A DNA stretch of 64,000 nt from Molanna angustata (Eukaryota; Arthropoda; Insecta; Trichoptera; Molannidae): NCBI GenBank assembly GCA_963576475.1, contig OY754977.1, positions 30,565,672-30,629,671 on the forward strand. The letters are read 5' to 3'. The translations under genes and the position numbers were made by a program. The notes beneath the pieces were generated by a model, which was given only the letters and a program-made list of their open reading frames with translations, did no database searches and was not told the DNA's origin. Below, piece by piece: positions 1 to 13,274 of the stretch. Numbering within the stretch: position 1 is the first letter of the stretch; every line of letters starts with the position of its first letter.

Positions 1-345
1 TATACAATGTAGCGGACTTATTGTCCGCAGGCAATTTCTACCAATCAACCACTATAGTAAATTAAATCAGTTACAGGAATTATCAACAAGAGAATACAAA
101 TAAAAAATAAATAATAAATTGAAAATTCAAAATACATTTAAAAAAATAAATTAAAAATACACCAGATGTTTTTTGGATACGGAATAGGAGAGGAGAAAGG
201 ATAGAGGGATAAAGGGTTGAATTTGTGGTAATGTCGATAAAAATTGTGACTTTTGAATGTTATCAAACTATATATACCTATCTCTGATATTCTCCGGCAA
301 TAGATTCCACATATGAGCTGCATGTACTCGTACTGTGAACGAGTA
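1..345 (-). mobile_element. LINE 3' end (Jockey/CR1-like), minus strand
   Basis: Read on the minus strand, the stretch from about 345 encodes FTVRVHAAHMWNLLPENIRD, the extreme C-terminal signature of Jockey/CR1-type LINE reverse transcriptases, where a 'WN.LP..IR' block precedes the stop. A stop follows soon after, then a pyrimidine-rich 3' UTR. It finishes in the tail motif seen at 1-45 (attgcctgcggacaataag on the minus strand), the same kind of tail as the LINE ends at 6.6, 21.6, 47.0 and 63.5 kb. The element is 5'-truncated and continues or ends at the window edge. The LINE identity is well supported; the clade is inferred. Confidence 0.7.
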
Positions 346-1090
346 AGTATAAGTAGATGTGTAGTGTATTGGTACGGTGAGTGTGCTATTGTAGGCTAAC
401 CAGCGACAGGTGTGTGGTTGTACGCTAACCTTTAAAATAAGGCACTACACGTGCGTGTATCCTCACACACCAGTCTCGTCACACCTATAAAGGATGGATG
501 GTGAACCTTAGGATGTTATTATTTTACCTTCTGTATTATTTTTTACCTGCCTCTTACGGTACATCCGAAACAACTGGTAACAATTATTTCATTGAATACC
601 TACTCATATTTCTTCTACTCCCTTGCTATATTCCAACTCTTAGTCTGTGTTGACTGTTGGGGTCAGCTCTCTTCGTCCTCAAATTAAGTCCTTCTGTCCT
701 GTATTATTTCACATAGGCCATGGCTCTACAATTGGTTTCGTATTAGCACGATCCAAGAACTCTTTTGTCCTCCTCTGGATGTAAATCAATACCGGTCTAT
801 TCATACTGGATGTAATCATAACGTGTCACGTATTGAATAGAAGCACCACTATGGTTTGGAACTTGGGAAGACACTTATAAACTATCTAAGCAGAAAGACA
901 GAGAGTCAAGTATACAACAACATCTTATGCAAACTATTATACTACTAAGTTTCAAACTTGTGGAAATGTCAATGTTTTGAAATAAACTTGAACGGTACGC
1001 TACATTGAGATTCGCCCAAATTTACACTGTACGATATCAGTTGACCAACTGAAGTTGATTGTTGAAATAAATTCTTACGCGAATGTTTAA
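346..1090. other. Unassigned spacer with a short dispersed repeat
   Basis: No coding signal. Positions about 397-510 (cgacaggtgtgtggttgt and the following roughly 100 bases) recur in diverged form at 61684-61765, so part of this spacer is a dispersed repeat of unknown class. Confidence 0.4.
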
Positions 1091-1149
1091 TCTATATTAT
1101 AAATTTGAATGTTTGTATCTATGTATGTATATATGTATGTGTTGAATGC

Positions 1150-1770
1150 GCTCCTAAACCGCTCATCCGATTGCGATGAAACTTTGGTGAACTGTCGAGA
1201 GTATACCAGGGATGGTTTCTGGATCAAAAAAATTTAACTTCTTCTTCTTCTTCATCGAGTTTTAGGTCATTTTACCTATGAAGGTGGACTATCCTGGGAA
1301 CCGTTCATCCAATTGCAATTAAACTTTGGTGAATTGTCGATCGTATGCCCAGGATGATTTCTGAATTTAAAATATTTTCTTCTTCTTCTTCTTCATCGGG
1401 TATCAGGTCATTTTACATATGAAGGTGGACTAACCTGAGAACCGTTCATCCGATTGCAATGAAACTTTGGTGAATTGTCGAGAGTATGACCGGGATAGTT
1501 TCTGGATTAAAAAATTTTTCTTCTTCTTCTTCATCGGGTATCAGGTCATTTTACCTATGAAGGTGGACTATCCTGGGAACCGTTCATTCAATTTCAATGA
1601 AACTTTGATGAATTGTCGAGTGTATGCCCGGGATGGTTTCTGGATTAAAAAAAAATTCTTCTTCTTCTTCTTCATCGGGTATCAGGTCATTTTACCGATG
1701 AAGGTGGACTATCCTTGGAACCGTTCAATCAATTTCAATGAAACTTTGATGAATTGTCGAGCGTATGACC
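1150..1770. repeat. Five ~141-bp tandem subrepeats inside the Helitron-like element
   Basis: The motif gaaactttg recurs at 1178, 1320, 1461, 1599 and 1740, a spacing of 138-142 bases. Each unit also has a (ttc)n run, 'atcgggtatcaggtcatttt' and 'gaaggtggacta'. Units differ by point changes and slightly in (ttc)n length, so this is an older duplication than the adjacent minisatellite. Confidence 0.85.
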
Positions 1771-1776
1771 GGGACC

Positions 1777-2575
1777 TACTGAAGGGACGGGAGGTAATGA
1801 AGGGACGGGAGGTAATGAAGAGACGGGAGGTAATGAAGGGACGGGAGGTAATGAAGGGACGGGAGGTAATGAAGGGACGGGAGGTAATGAAGGGACGGGA
1901 GTAACTGAAGGGACGGGAGTAACTGAAGGGACGGGAGTAACTGAAGGGACGGGAGTAACTGAAGGGACGGGAGTAACTGAAGGGACGGGAGTAACTGAAG
2001 GGACGGGAGTAACTGAAGGGACGGGAGTAACTGAAGGGACGGGAGTAACTGAAGGGACGGGAGTAACTGAAGGGACGGGAGTAACTGAAGGGACGGGAGT
2101 AACTGAAGGGACGGGAGTAACTGAAGGGACGGGAGTAACTGAAGGGACGGGAGTAACTGAAGGGACGGGAGTAACTGAAGGGACGCGAGTAACTGAAGGG
2201 ACGGGAGTAACTGAAGGGACGGGAGTAACTGAAGGGACGGGAGTAACTGAAGGGACGGGAGTAACTGAAGGGACGGGAGTAACTGAAGGGACGGGAGTAA
2301 CTGAAGGGACGGGAGTAACTGAAGGGACGGGAGTAACTGAAGGGACGGGAGTAACTGAAGGGACGGGAGTAACTGAAGGGACGGGAGTAACTGAAGGGAC
2401 GGGGGTAACTGAAGGGACGGGAGTAACTGAAGGGACGGGAGTAACTGAAGGAACGGGAGTAACTGAGGGAGGTACTGAAGGGACGGGAGGTACTGAAGGG
2501 ACGGAAGGTACTGAAGGGACGGGAAGTACTGAAGGGATGGGAGGTATTGAAGAGTCTGAAGCGACGGGTGGTTAT
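1777..2575. repeat. 18-bp minisatellite, about 43 units
   Basis: The unit is actgaagggacgggagta. The first units read 'gggaggtaatga', the central block is almost invariant 'gggagtaactga', and the last units diverge (ggtactgaa, aagtactgaa), the gradient expected when the centre has homogenised most recently. Because 18 is divisible by three, the minus strand stays open for 291 codons (a SYSRPF repeat). That frame is a by-product, not a protein gene. Confidence 0.95.
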
Positions 2576-2629
2576 GGAGGACAATTTTTAATTATACAGA
2601 CAATACGAAGTTTGCCGGGTGTTCACTAG

Positions 2630-3740
2630 TAAAATATATAAAACTTGGACACGTTTATAACTATAAATAATCTGCATATAAATAAAGTATGAAAACTCAG
2701 TGATAATTATACACTACGGCAAACATACTTGAGCTTGAACTCAGAATTGAACATATATTGTGACTGGGTGTGTTCCTCCTTATAACTTTGATCCGTTTGA
2801 CTTTTTATATTTATAAACTTTTGTTATTTATAATGACAAAAAAAATCTAATTTTTGTTTTGCTACCCATACTTCAAGTTTTTTGAAAATATTTAAAAACG
2901 CCGAAACCAATTCATGTATGACCTTGTTTGATGTTCCCTTAATATCCATTTAATTCATGAATATATATTTTATTATGAGTGGTAGTAATAACAATTTGAT
3001 TTTGAAAAATAAACCTTCCATAAACTGGCATTCACCTCAATTTCAAATAAACATTTTACTATGTCAAATTAGATTAATAAATCGTTAACCTAAATAAAAT
3101 AAGTTATTGTCAATTTAAGTTGATCAACAATAAAGTTGAAGCATGTGAACAGGACGAATTTTGTGTTCGTGCACACCCTTAGATAAATTCCATTTACATA
3201 TGTTTGCTCGTTTCGGAATATGTTTATGTATGTAGGTTAAGAATATGCATGTATGTATGTACATATAAACGTTCCGCTAAAACAAGTTACCTACATCCAT
3301 CAAACAGTGGTAAACATACATATGTAGTGATGATATTACGTATGTATGTTATAATCACGGAATTGTATTTACCTCAAAACTAGTTTGAAGTAACACTTCC
3401 TGACAAGACAATGAAAAATGTTTAACATTTTCTATCATTTTTGACCAAAATACGATGTTTATGATTATTATTAAGACGAAAACCCTTGCCTTTTTTAGTG
3501 TCATTTTATTTTTCCTGGTTTTCGGATTATTGTGACAATTATATTGCATACATATTTACATGTTTTGTTGTCCCAAGGCTTTGCTGAAAACCAGCAGCAC
3601 TCCAGGGATACCTGGTAGTGTACAGCTGAGCAATAGCCTTTTTGTTGTACATTATTGTTCAAAATTGTTTATTTTTATGTTTTTATGTGATGTAACAATA
3701 ATGGCAACAAAAAACGGTTTATTATTATTATTTTTAGTAA
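2630..3740. other. Unassigned AT-rich spacer
   Basis: No gene, RNA or recognisable mobile element. Contains short tgta/atgt-rich runs (about 3235-3350). Short open frames here lack domains. Confidence 0.4.
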
Positions 3741-5616
3741 TCGAGTGGGTTGTTGCCAACACATTGTTCATTTTTTCTTCTTGAAAGGTTGACAGTCTCT
3801 AACTGCATTTTTATGAAGTACATTTCTATTAATTCTTAAAAAAATACAAGATTCCCAGAGGACAAAAGTTTTCACAATACACCATACACACAAAAACATT
3901 GTCAAGAAACTCATATTTTGCATTATCTATATGATGCTTGATGAGAAAGTTTAAGTAAAATTGCATAACTAGCAAGATAAGCATTTATGGGACAGTGTTG
4001 ATGAGGCGATTTATATGTCAAGATAGAAGAATTCGGTGTTCGGTGCTCACTGCCTACCCCTTGAGGAAGATATAAGTGGAGAGTAAAAAAATACACTTGT
4101 CTATAGAGATACATACAATCAGCGGCGACTCTATATGAAGTGCGTTAGATCAATTGCAATACCAATTTTTAAACGGTAGGTATATTCTAAAAATTTATAT
4201 TAAAATATGTTTTTAATATATTTTTACGCTTTAATTTATTACTGTTATTTTTCTAAACCAATTGATTATTATATATACCCTCGCAATCGACATCATATTA
4301 TAGTGAAATCTACCGCAATACAAATATTATCATTATGTAATGTATGGCGTGCGATATCCATATCGCACCAAAATTGATTTATTTTTAATACAGCGTATGT
4401 ATGAAGAGAAAGAGATAGTCCCCTGGCAGATGAAATAGCGATACTTGTACTGAATTCATAAGGCAGACTCGTGCAGGCTCGTGCGCTGCACTAAGCTTAT
4501 CAATTCTTAGATGTAATAAGTATGTATACATCTATCTCGCTCTCTAATTCATAAGCCATTCGTATTGAAAGAGATGAGTGCCACGTATACATGACATACA
4601 GCCGATTCCGCGACTAAAATACGAGTGTCACATATTGACACACAACTTTAGAACTAATTACTTAGTATATTAATACTTGATTGAGAGGAAAATTGTATGA
4701 ATAATACTCCCATACATTTGTCTTCACGACATCTGTTGATAAATCAGTAAAACAATATTGTTAAATAACAATATCACTTATAAAAGAGAACGCTGGCGCG
4801 GTTTTCATTTTGAATTAAAAAAAATATTTGAAAATTATTTAATACATTTGTTTAAATATCCTATATTGTATTTATGGTTTAAATACCTATTAATTTATTA
4901 TTAATTCAGGAAAAAATTGCACTACCAAAAATGATCAAAAATACAATCGACCAGTCGCCACTGTATACAATATCAATATGAAGTTAATCGCTCAATTTTC
5001 CCATACAGAAGCTATTCTACTTCTGATACATAAATTTTTCATACAAATATGAAATTAATTTCACATTGATATGGCACACCTTAAATTTTTTTTTCTTAAA
5101 ATTTTGACAATTTTTGAATGCATTTTTGATGAGGGTATTTATACTGTATCAAAATTTTATGCAGTATAAAAATACCTCGATTTTCCAGACCGTGTGAGCA
5201 TTTTGAAATTTTGGACAGATGAAATCATAGAGAAGAAATTAACGGATATCTATGGAAAACTAATCAGCTCTAAGTTTATGGACTTAACATATATGATATC
5301 AATATGAAGTCAATCGGACTTATAATTTGGGATGCAGAGAGGACACAAAAAAAACAACGTTAACATTGATTTCATAGAGAAGAAATTAAAAGTTTTCTAT
5401 GGAAAACTAATCAGCTCTAGGTATATGCACTTTACACATATGATGTTATTTTGAAGTCCATTGGACTTTGGGCTGTAGAGAGGACACAAAAAGGATACGG
5501 CGTACGGCATATATACAAAAACATCACAACAAAACTCATAGTGTGCACACTCTGCATGATACCCTTTGAGAAATTGATGTAAAAAATACGCTAAAAAATT
5601 TAGGAGGGTAAAAATA
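3741..5616 (+). repeat. Family A composite repeat, copy 1, split by a hAT element
   Basis: Begins cgagtgggttgttgccaac and aligns along its length with copies at 15631-16896 (same strand) and 13275-14174 (reverse). The two halves (3741-4119 and 4964-5616) are separated by the hAT element at 4120-4963. Around 3960-4085 it carries a stretch resembling an RTE LINE 3' end (gtgctcactgcctacccc). Around 5230-5490 a ~145-bp block (tcatagagaagaaatta to gagaggacacaaaaa) occurs twice in tandem. The 3'-terminal hairpin seen in the other copies is missing. Class unknown; no coding capacity. Confidence 0.75.
4120..4963. mobile_element. Non-autonomous hAT element (844 bp)
   Basis: Ends are cagcggcgact and agtcgccactg, an 11-bp inverted pair with one mismatch and the CAGYGGCG start typical of hAT transposons. 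It is flanked by 8-bp target duplications, catacaat (4112-4119) and tatacaat (4964-4971), one mismatch apart; 8 bp is the hAT size. Removing it rejoins a continuous family A repeat, which independently confirms the boundaries. There is no transposase frame inside, so mobilisation must have been in trans. Confidence 0.85.
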
Positions 5617-6265
5617 GGTACCTACCTAGGTACTAGATATTTTAAAATTGAAAAAATATTTTGTTACATAAGAATATTCATACATAATTGAAAACAATAG
5701 TTATTGACTATAATGACTTTTGACTTCTTAACGATGACTAGTTAGGTATTGTTTTTATGATCACAAACCTTTTTATTTTTTTTAGGATTGTGTTATTTTA
5801 TCAGTTAATAGATTATATTATGTGTTTTTAAAAAAATAGGTAAAAAATATATTTTTTACTTTATAAGATTATTTACAATATGAAACAAAGCGTATTATTT
5901 TCGTGCAGACAATATATCACAATGAAAACCAGTATACTTAACATACGAAGCAGACCACAAATGGTATATTAAGAGCTTAATTACATACTTAGTTTTTATT
6001 TTACTTTCTGCTATTAACAGTTTACGGAAAAATATTTCAATTATACACACAGAATAGAAATTTCTAGCATATGCTCACAACTTACATATGTAAGTGTGGT
6101 ATCGAGTGTAGCTTTATTAAAAAATCCATCGTAAAAGATGAAAGCAAAAATATTTTAAAAATAAAATAAAAAATATAATATATACTGTTGAGTGTTAAAA
6201 GAATGAAACCATGATTAATTTTATGTTATTTATTTTACACTTTCTTACACAGCGTGTAGGTGAAG
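5617..6265. other. Unassigned AT-rich spacer
   Basis: Nothing recognisable on either strand; A/T runs and no open frame with family character. Confidence 0.4.
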
Positions 6266-6362
6266 TGCCAATTACCAAATTATTTCAACTAACTACCAGT
6301 GTCTCCAAACCAGATAAGCAAAATGTATTTCTCCTCTGCCGGGAATCAAACCCTGGACATCA
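6266..6362 (-). mobile_element. Fragment of tRNA-derived SINE (family 2)
   Basis: On the minus strand the sequence runs from a pol III B-box-like ggtttgattcccggcag into 'aggagaaata' and an 'actggtagttagttg' block, matching the SINE at 38785-38982 with an internal deletion and many substitutions. An old, partial copy. Confidence 0.55.
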
Positions 6363-6436
6363 TAATCAATATCTTTGAATGTTACTTTGAAGTACAAAAA
6401 TATAACCATTATATTTAGAAAAAAATAAATAAATTT

Positions 6437-6692
6437 GAGTTTTATTTTTATTTGTTTATTTATTTTTTAACTCTCTTTTCTTTTTTTTTTTCTCTTTGTA
6501 ATTTTTTTTTTTATATTTCTTACTCTTTTATGTTATTTTTTATCAATTTATTTCTCACTTAATTAGTACTGTACCAATTTAACTAAGAGACTTCACGTTG
6601 CTCGGGTTGGTTAGAAGAAATTGCCTTATGGCAATAAACCTGCCTTTGTACACATGTACATAAATTATATAAATAAAATAAATAAATAAAAA
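6437..6692 (+). mobile_element. LINE 3' UTR/tail (same family as 46.5 kb)
   Basis: Nearly identical over about 230 bases to 46890-47110: a T-rich stretch, then gacttcacgttgctcgggtt, then the stem-like 'attgccttatggcaataa' and a short A/T-rich tail with (aataaa)n. Only the 3' UTR is present, so this is a severely 5'-truncated LINE insertion of the Jockey/CR1 group. Confidence 0.75.
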
Positions 6693-8730
<2,038 letters not shown>

Positions 8731-9082
8731 GATATTTGAAATTTGTCTTAAAACACAGCTAAACTACCTAGAACAGGCGTGCAAGCGATGTGTAATATTT
8801 GTATGAGAGATACACAGTTGTTGACCAACTGTATATGAGTAACGTTTTTGCCTACACGGGTGTTAAACGGTTGTGTAACATTCACAAAAAGTTAATTAGT
8901 AAGACTGTAAGTCCTCAAAAAATAAAGGCTAAGCTACAAAGACAGACGAGAGATAAGAAGTTTACATAACAATGAAACTGCTGTTATATTATATTATGGA
9001 GATAGCAGCGCTGTAGCAAGTGTCGGTCACAGTGTGAGACAAGGATGTTCAATGTCACCAGCATTGTTCAATTGTCATATAT

Positions 9083-9708
9083 AATTACATACATGCATAC
9101 CATCACGACATGTCCCTCGCAGGGTAGGCAGAGAGAACCGAACGCCACATTTTTCTATCCTGGCACGCATCCCTCGCTTCATCCACATTCATACATTGTC
9201 TCATGCATGTTCTGTTGCTTACACTTCTAACATTTCCGTCTATCAGAATATCGTTCACATGGTCGTGCCATCAATTTCTTGGACGTCCCCGACCTCTCAT
9301 TCCATTCCTGTCCGCACTGTATATTTTCTTCGTCACGCGTTCCTCATTCATTCTCCCCATGTAACCAAACCATCTCAATGTGTTCACTTTCATTCTAATA
9401 ATGACATCTTTTTTTGTCTTACATTCTTTCCTTATGTCCTCATTTCTTACTCTGTCATACATCGTTCTATTACAAATTCTTCTTAACGATCTCATTTCAA
9501 CTGCATTTATTCTGCTTTCATGCGTCTTCTGCCATGTCCAGGTTTCACTTGCATACGTCAAGGTTGGCACTACGATGGCGTTATCAATGGCAACTTTGGC
9601 ATCTCTTGATATGTTACGATCATTCATAATTGGTGTAAGTGCTCCATTCACTTTTTTCCTGCCATTACTCTTGTTTCAATCTCTTTATGTACCTACAATA
9701 TATGTACA
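9083..9708 (-). mobile_element. RTE-type LINE 3' fragment nested in another LINE
   Basis: 5'-truncated element on the minus strand ending in the gtgatggtatgcatgt-type tail at about 9083-9110. It lies between the RQG and YADD motifs of the plus-strand LINE and splits the codons for the 'FN..Y-MDEF' link between them, so it inserted later. The same family recurs at 16.4, 22.4, 32.2, 48.9, 54.6 and 61.0 kb. Its 3' portion (9110-9270) encodes the RRTC...LSAYPA tail after a frameshift. Confidence 0.85.
9271..9651 (-). pseudogene. RTE LINE reverse transcriptase, C-terminal piece
   Basis: 126 codons open, beginning VNGALTPIMNDRNISRD, through 'YASETWTWQKTHESRINAVE', 'MRSLRRICNRTMYDRVRNED' and 'LRWFGYMGRMNEERVTKKIY' to 'GMRGRGRPRN'. 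This is the region downstream of the palm domain in RTE-group endonuclease/reverse transcriptases. The apparent start is only the first available codon after the truncation. A frameshift after GRGRPR puts the last ~60 residues in another frame, so it is inactive. Confidence 0.85.
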
Positions 9709-10440
9709 ACATTATATGGATGAATTTAGGTAGAAAATGAGAGACAGGTCTGGTGTGAAGATCCAGGGTGAAAAAAAATAATAAAGAAATGTATGCTGAC
9801 GATGTTGAATTGCTTGCAGAGATGGAACAGGAATTAAATGAGACATTGAGAAAGATTGAAAAATATCTTGAACTTAAAATGTAATATGAAAATAAATCGA
9901 GATGACCGAAAATATGGTTCTGGGTGACACCTAAATAAAGCAAATCACAGAATTTGTATATCTGGGCAGCAGAAATTCTCAAGATGGCCGCTCAAAAGCT
10001 GAAATGATAAGTCAAGTATAAAAATCTATATTACATATTTGATTCTCTTAAGATTAATATTATTATTGGGAAGAACTTGATTAAAAACCTTGTCTGGAGT
10101 GTGCTCAGCTCATGGAGTAAGGAATATATTCATTATAGATTCCGTGGTGCTGCTTTATGGCAGCAAAACGTGAACCACGAGCCGGATAATATCTGGACGT
10201 TTGGCTGCCTTTGAAATGTGGTGATACAGGCATATGGCTAGGATAAATCGGTCAGACCACATTACAAACGACCAATGTAGTACTGAGCAGAGTCGGAGAA
10301 ACGAGACAACTCCTAAAAAGAGTTGCCCATCAGGCTTGTTACTATCAATTAAGAAATGAAATATATGGACCAGGTGATCAGTGATGTGCACTGTAGCAGC
10401 TACATAGTAGCTACCAAGAGATGAAGACTGACGGACAACA

Positions 10441-10832
10441 CAGATATGTGGAGAGATGCAGTACTTGGTACAAACCAATCTTAGAATTTTAACCATAAAA
10501 AAGACATTTAACGCACTGTTCTCATATTTTTTTTGGAAGTGCATAAATCGTTAAAAAAGAGAAAACTTATTGTTTTTAATTAATTAATTCAAATAATGAC
10601 TTTTTGCACTAGCTTTTTTCCAAAAAAATGAACATTCACACAGCAATACATTATTTTTTTATTTTTTTTTGTATAGTTAGCTTACTGGTCGTGAATAAAA
10701 GCGAAATGCAGAATATTTGACCTTGAAATATTTCTAGTTTATTATTGATGCTGAAACAAATAAATAAATACTCACATACACACATATAAATTTACATATA
10801 ATTAATTATACATACCTACATAAATATAAATA
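10441..10832. other. Unassigned spacer
   Basis: AT-rich DNA between two LINE relics; 10760-10832 has scattered cata/cacata simple sequence. No gene seen. Confidence 0.4.
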
Positions 10833-11710
10833 TGTCGCTATTTACCCGTTTTATTACAAATACAATTGATAGAGGAGGGCAAGTTGATGTTATTTATACT
10901 GATTTTTCTAAAACGTTTGTTAAAATTAGCCACAATATCTGCCTCCACAAGCTTTGGCTTTTTGGGTATTCGAGGAGGCTTGTACAGATGTAGGTATCAC
11001 TTTCCATGTTAGGAATCGTTCTGAAGCTGTGCCAAATAATGGATGCTCCTCAACTGTCATTACATTCCTTCTGGGATTCAGTGGGGTTCACAATTAGGTC
11101 ACCTATTTTTTTTATAATATGTCAATGACATATGTAATCAATTAAAAAAAAATCTACAATTTTATGCTGACAACGCCAAACTTTACAAAAATATGACATG
11201 TGTGGAAGATTGTCGCGATCTACAGGAGGATATAAATAATTTACATATACACAAGTGTCCGCACTTCTAATGGGGCAACATTTTTGAATTATTGTTGTAT
11301 TTAATTTTCAAATGTACTTTTATATTCTGCAATAAAAAATTTAGTTGTTTATTGTTAAAGTAATCGGCTTTATCTAAATATAAATAAATGTGTTTATATT
11401 TCATTTATCCGTTAATCAAATAAACTCACGCACATACATACATACCAATTGACAACACATAATCACAGATGTTAATGAAATCAGTCATTTGGGAGTAATT
11501 GTCAGCAATTTAAATTTCGTTAGTCATATAAATAATATCACTGCGAAAGCGTATATAGTTAGGCTTTGAGACGAAAAAGTTTTAAAAGTTTTGTATATCT
11601 CTTTTGTGCGAAGTATTTTAGAATTCGGAGCCCTTATATTATGTAATCCATTCTATAATATACATACACATACGAATAGAACGAATTATTATAAAAATAT
11701 TTTTTTTTTA
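10833..11710 (+). mobile_element. Jockey/CR1-like LINE reverse transcriptase relic
   Basis: Plus strand: SLFTRFITNTIDRGG, then 'QVDVIYTDFSKTFVKISHN' (the D-containing motif A, usually DFSKAFD), a degraded 'GVPQGS'-type block near 11060-11110, and 'FYADNAKLYK' near 11160, where the catalytic YADD has become YADN. At 11470-11700 come 'EISHLGVIVSNLNFVSHINN' and 'LYISFVRSILEFGALI', the usual thumb/C-terminal blocks. Several frameshifts and stops. Dead copy. Confidence 0.8.
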
Positions 11711-11909
11711 ATTATAATTTTAATTTTTAAAGTACGGGGAATATGTATATTCCTAATTGCAGTAATAGTAAGTGAAGCCACATGTCTAAATAAAATAATA
11801 TATAACCTAATCTATAAATAAAATTAATTACATATAATAACTTTGTATACACCGCGAATTTCAAGTATTTTCTGTCTAACGTTTTCGAAGCTAACCGCTT
11901 CTTCCTCCG

Positions 11910-11996
11910 CACAAAGAGGATACGGCGTACGGCATATGTACATACGATGACGACGAAACTCATAGTGTGTACTCTCTACATGATATCCGTTGTATT
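11910..11996 (+). repeat. Family A repeat fragment
   Basis: gaggatacggcgtacggcat and 'gaaactcatagtgtgtactctctacatgatatc' match the 3' part of family A (for example 5495-5570 and 16760-16830). A fragment only. Confidence 0.65.
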
Positions 11997-12678
11997 TCTT
12001 CTACTAAAATATTACGATAAATTTATCAGATAGTGGTGAGGGCACGACTTTTAATTTCAAAAGAATTATTTATTCATTTTTCGGTTATTTTTGTTATTAT
12101 AATGTTTTCATTCGGTACACGTCAATAAACATTGAATATGGAAATCGTTTGGATTTTTTGTTATTATTGATTCCTAGAACTTACATGTTTACGTTGTATT
12201 TTTCAAGGAAATATAAGTAGTTAATAACTGTTATATTTCATATTGTTTTAGTTCAAAAACAATATCGCGAAAATGCAGTTAGTTGGAAATATAATAAGGC
12301 AAATAATAAATTAATGAATATACGACTTTATGTATACAATAACGTAGACAGCATTACATTATACATACATATTATATAATATATAACAGTGAATAGAATT
12401 TATATGCATGGATTTGGGACGGAAGCAAAATGAATTTATGCTTCAAATGTTGCCAACAGGATTTCCTTGAATAGATCAATGTTTACTATATACAACCGGA
12501 ATACAACCGTTTTTACATACATTTTGTTTATTAATAGTGTGTTGTTTTCTTAAAAAATGATGTTGCCATTCAAGGTAAAAACAACAAAATATAAACAATG
12601 TTCATTTTTCGATATATCAACGCCTTATTTCAGACAACTTGTATAGCGTGAAAATAATAAGGTGAAGAAATGATAGAT
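11997..12678. other. Unassigned AT-rich spacer
   Basis: No gene, tail or terminal repeat recognised. Confidence 0.4.
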
Positions 12679-13101
12679 CTGCCCCCTAGACAACGTGTCA
12701 TTTAGCTCAAGAAAAGAAACAAGATAAGACATTTATAAACATATTTGTTTAAATAGAACACATATTTGTTTCGGAAGAAAACTATAAAATAAACAAAAAA
12801 TAAATTGGCTGCCTTAAAACAGGAATTATTCCTAGTAGGGCAGGCAAAGGTAAAAAGTGAAACACAACCTGTATATCTACTACAAAAGTGGTTGAATTCA
12901 TGTATTGTATACTTCTTCATATACATTTTTTTTCTTTGTATACATTCAATATTTTTCCAATGTAATCTGTTTTTAAAAAGTAAAAAAAAATGTATGGAAG
13001 TGACAGTTGTCACGTGACTAGCAACTGTCACTTTCATGCATCGAGTAATATTTTTTTGTTGTTTCTTTTCTTGAGTTAAATGACAGTTGTCTAGGGGGCA
13101 G
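12679..13101. mobile_element. Foldback MITE, long copy
   Basis: Terminal inverted repeats of about 45 bp: left ctgccccctagacaacg...tttagctcaagaaaagaaac, right gtttcttttcttgagttaaa...gttgtctagggggcag. Near the right end lies a second inverted repeat around tgtcacgtgacta (about 12990-13040). The short copy at 47662-47835 has the same ends and core, but lacks the roughly 268 bases at 12722-12989. No coding capacity; superfamily not determined. Confidence 0.8.
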
Positions 13102-13274
13102 TCTTTTTTTGCATACACTATGTGAGGATTTTTGTTATCAAAAACGAAAGAAGAAATAAGGAAAATTGATTTTTCTTTTGGTTAATGTAACACAAGTGAA
13201 GAAAGCCAGATAAATTGCAAATAGGAAATCTCTTTAAGTCAACGTAAGAGCTTACTCTGTACGTGTACGTGTAC

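Larger units (their letters stand above)
1091..2629 (+). mobile_element. Helitron-like element carrying a minisatellite
   Basis: The 5' end reads TCTATATTATAAATTTGAA and is preceded by A. The 3' end is a degenerate 'tacgaagtttgccgggt' block finishing in CTAG and followed by T. TC at the start, CTRR at the end and insertion between A and T, without terminal inverted repeats or target duplication, are the Helitron signature. Internally there are five roughly 141-bp tandem subrepeats (about 1150-1770) built around 'aaccgctcatccgattgc', then an 18-bp minisatellite. No Rep/helicase gene is present, so it would be non-autonomous. A clear 3' hairpin is not visible, which keeps the call tentative. 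Confidence 0.55.
8976..10440 (+). mobile_element. LINE (RTE-like) reverse transcriptase relic, interrupted
   Basis: Plus-strand remnants of one reverse transcriptase in the right order: 'GHSVRQGCSMSPALFNCH' (about 9020-9079), then after an insertion 'YMDEFR', 'YADDVELLAEMEQELNETL' (from 9800), then FEMW.YRHMARI and GETRQLLKRVAHQ (about 10210-10340). Frames change several times and stops are common, so it is a pseudogene. The YADD active-site box is intact. The order RQG, YADD, then the 'RM.RI...GETRQLL' C-terminal segment fits the RTE-like endonuclease/RT LINEs common in insects. Confidence 0.75.

Noticed and set aside
1709..2584. 291-codon open frame with SYSRPF repeats as a structural protein gene
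   Set aside because: The frame is open only because the minisatellite unit is 18 bp; there is no promoter, signal peptide or splice context, and the array lies inside a transposon-like element.
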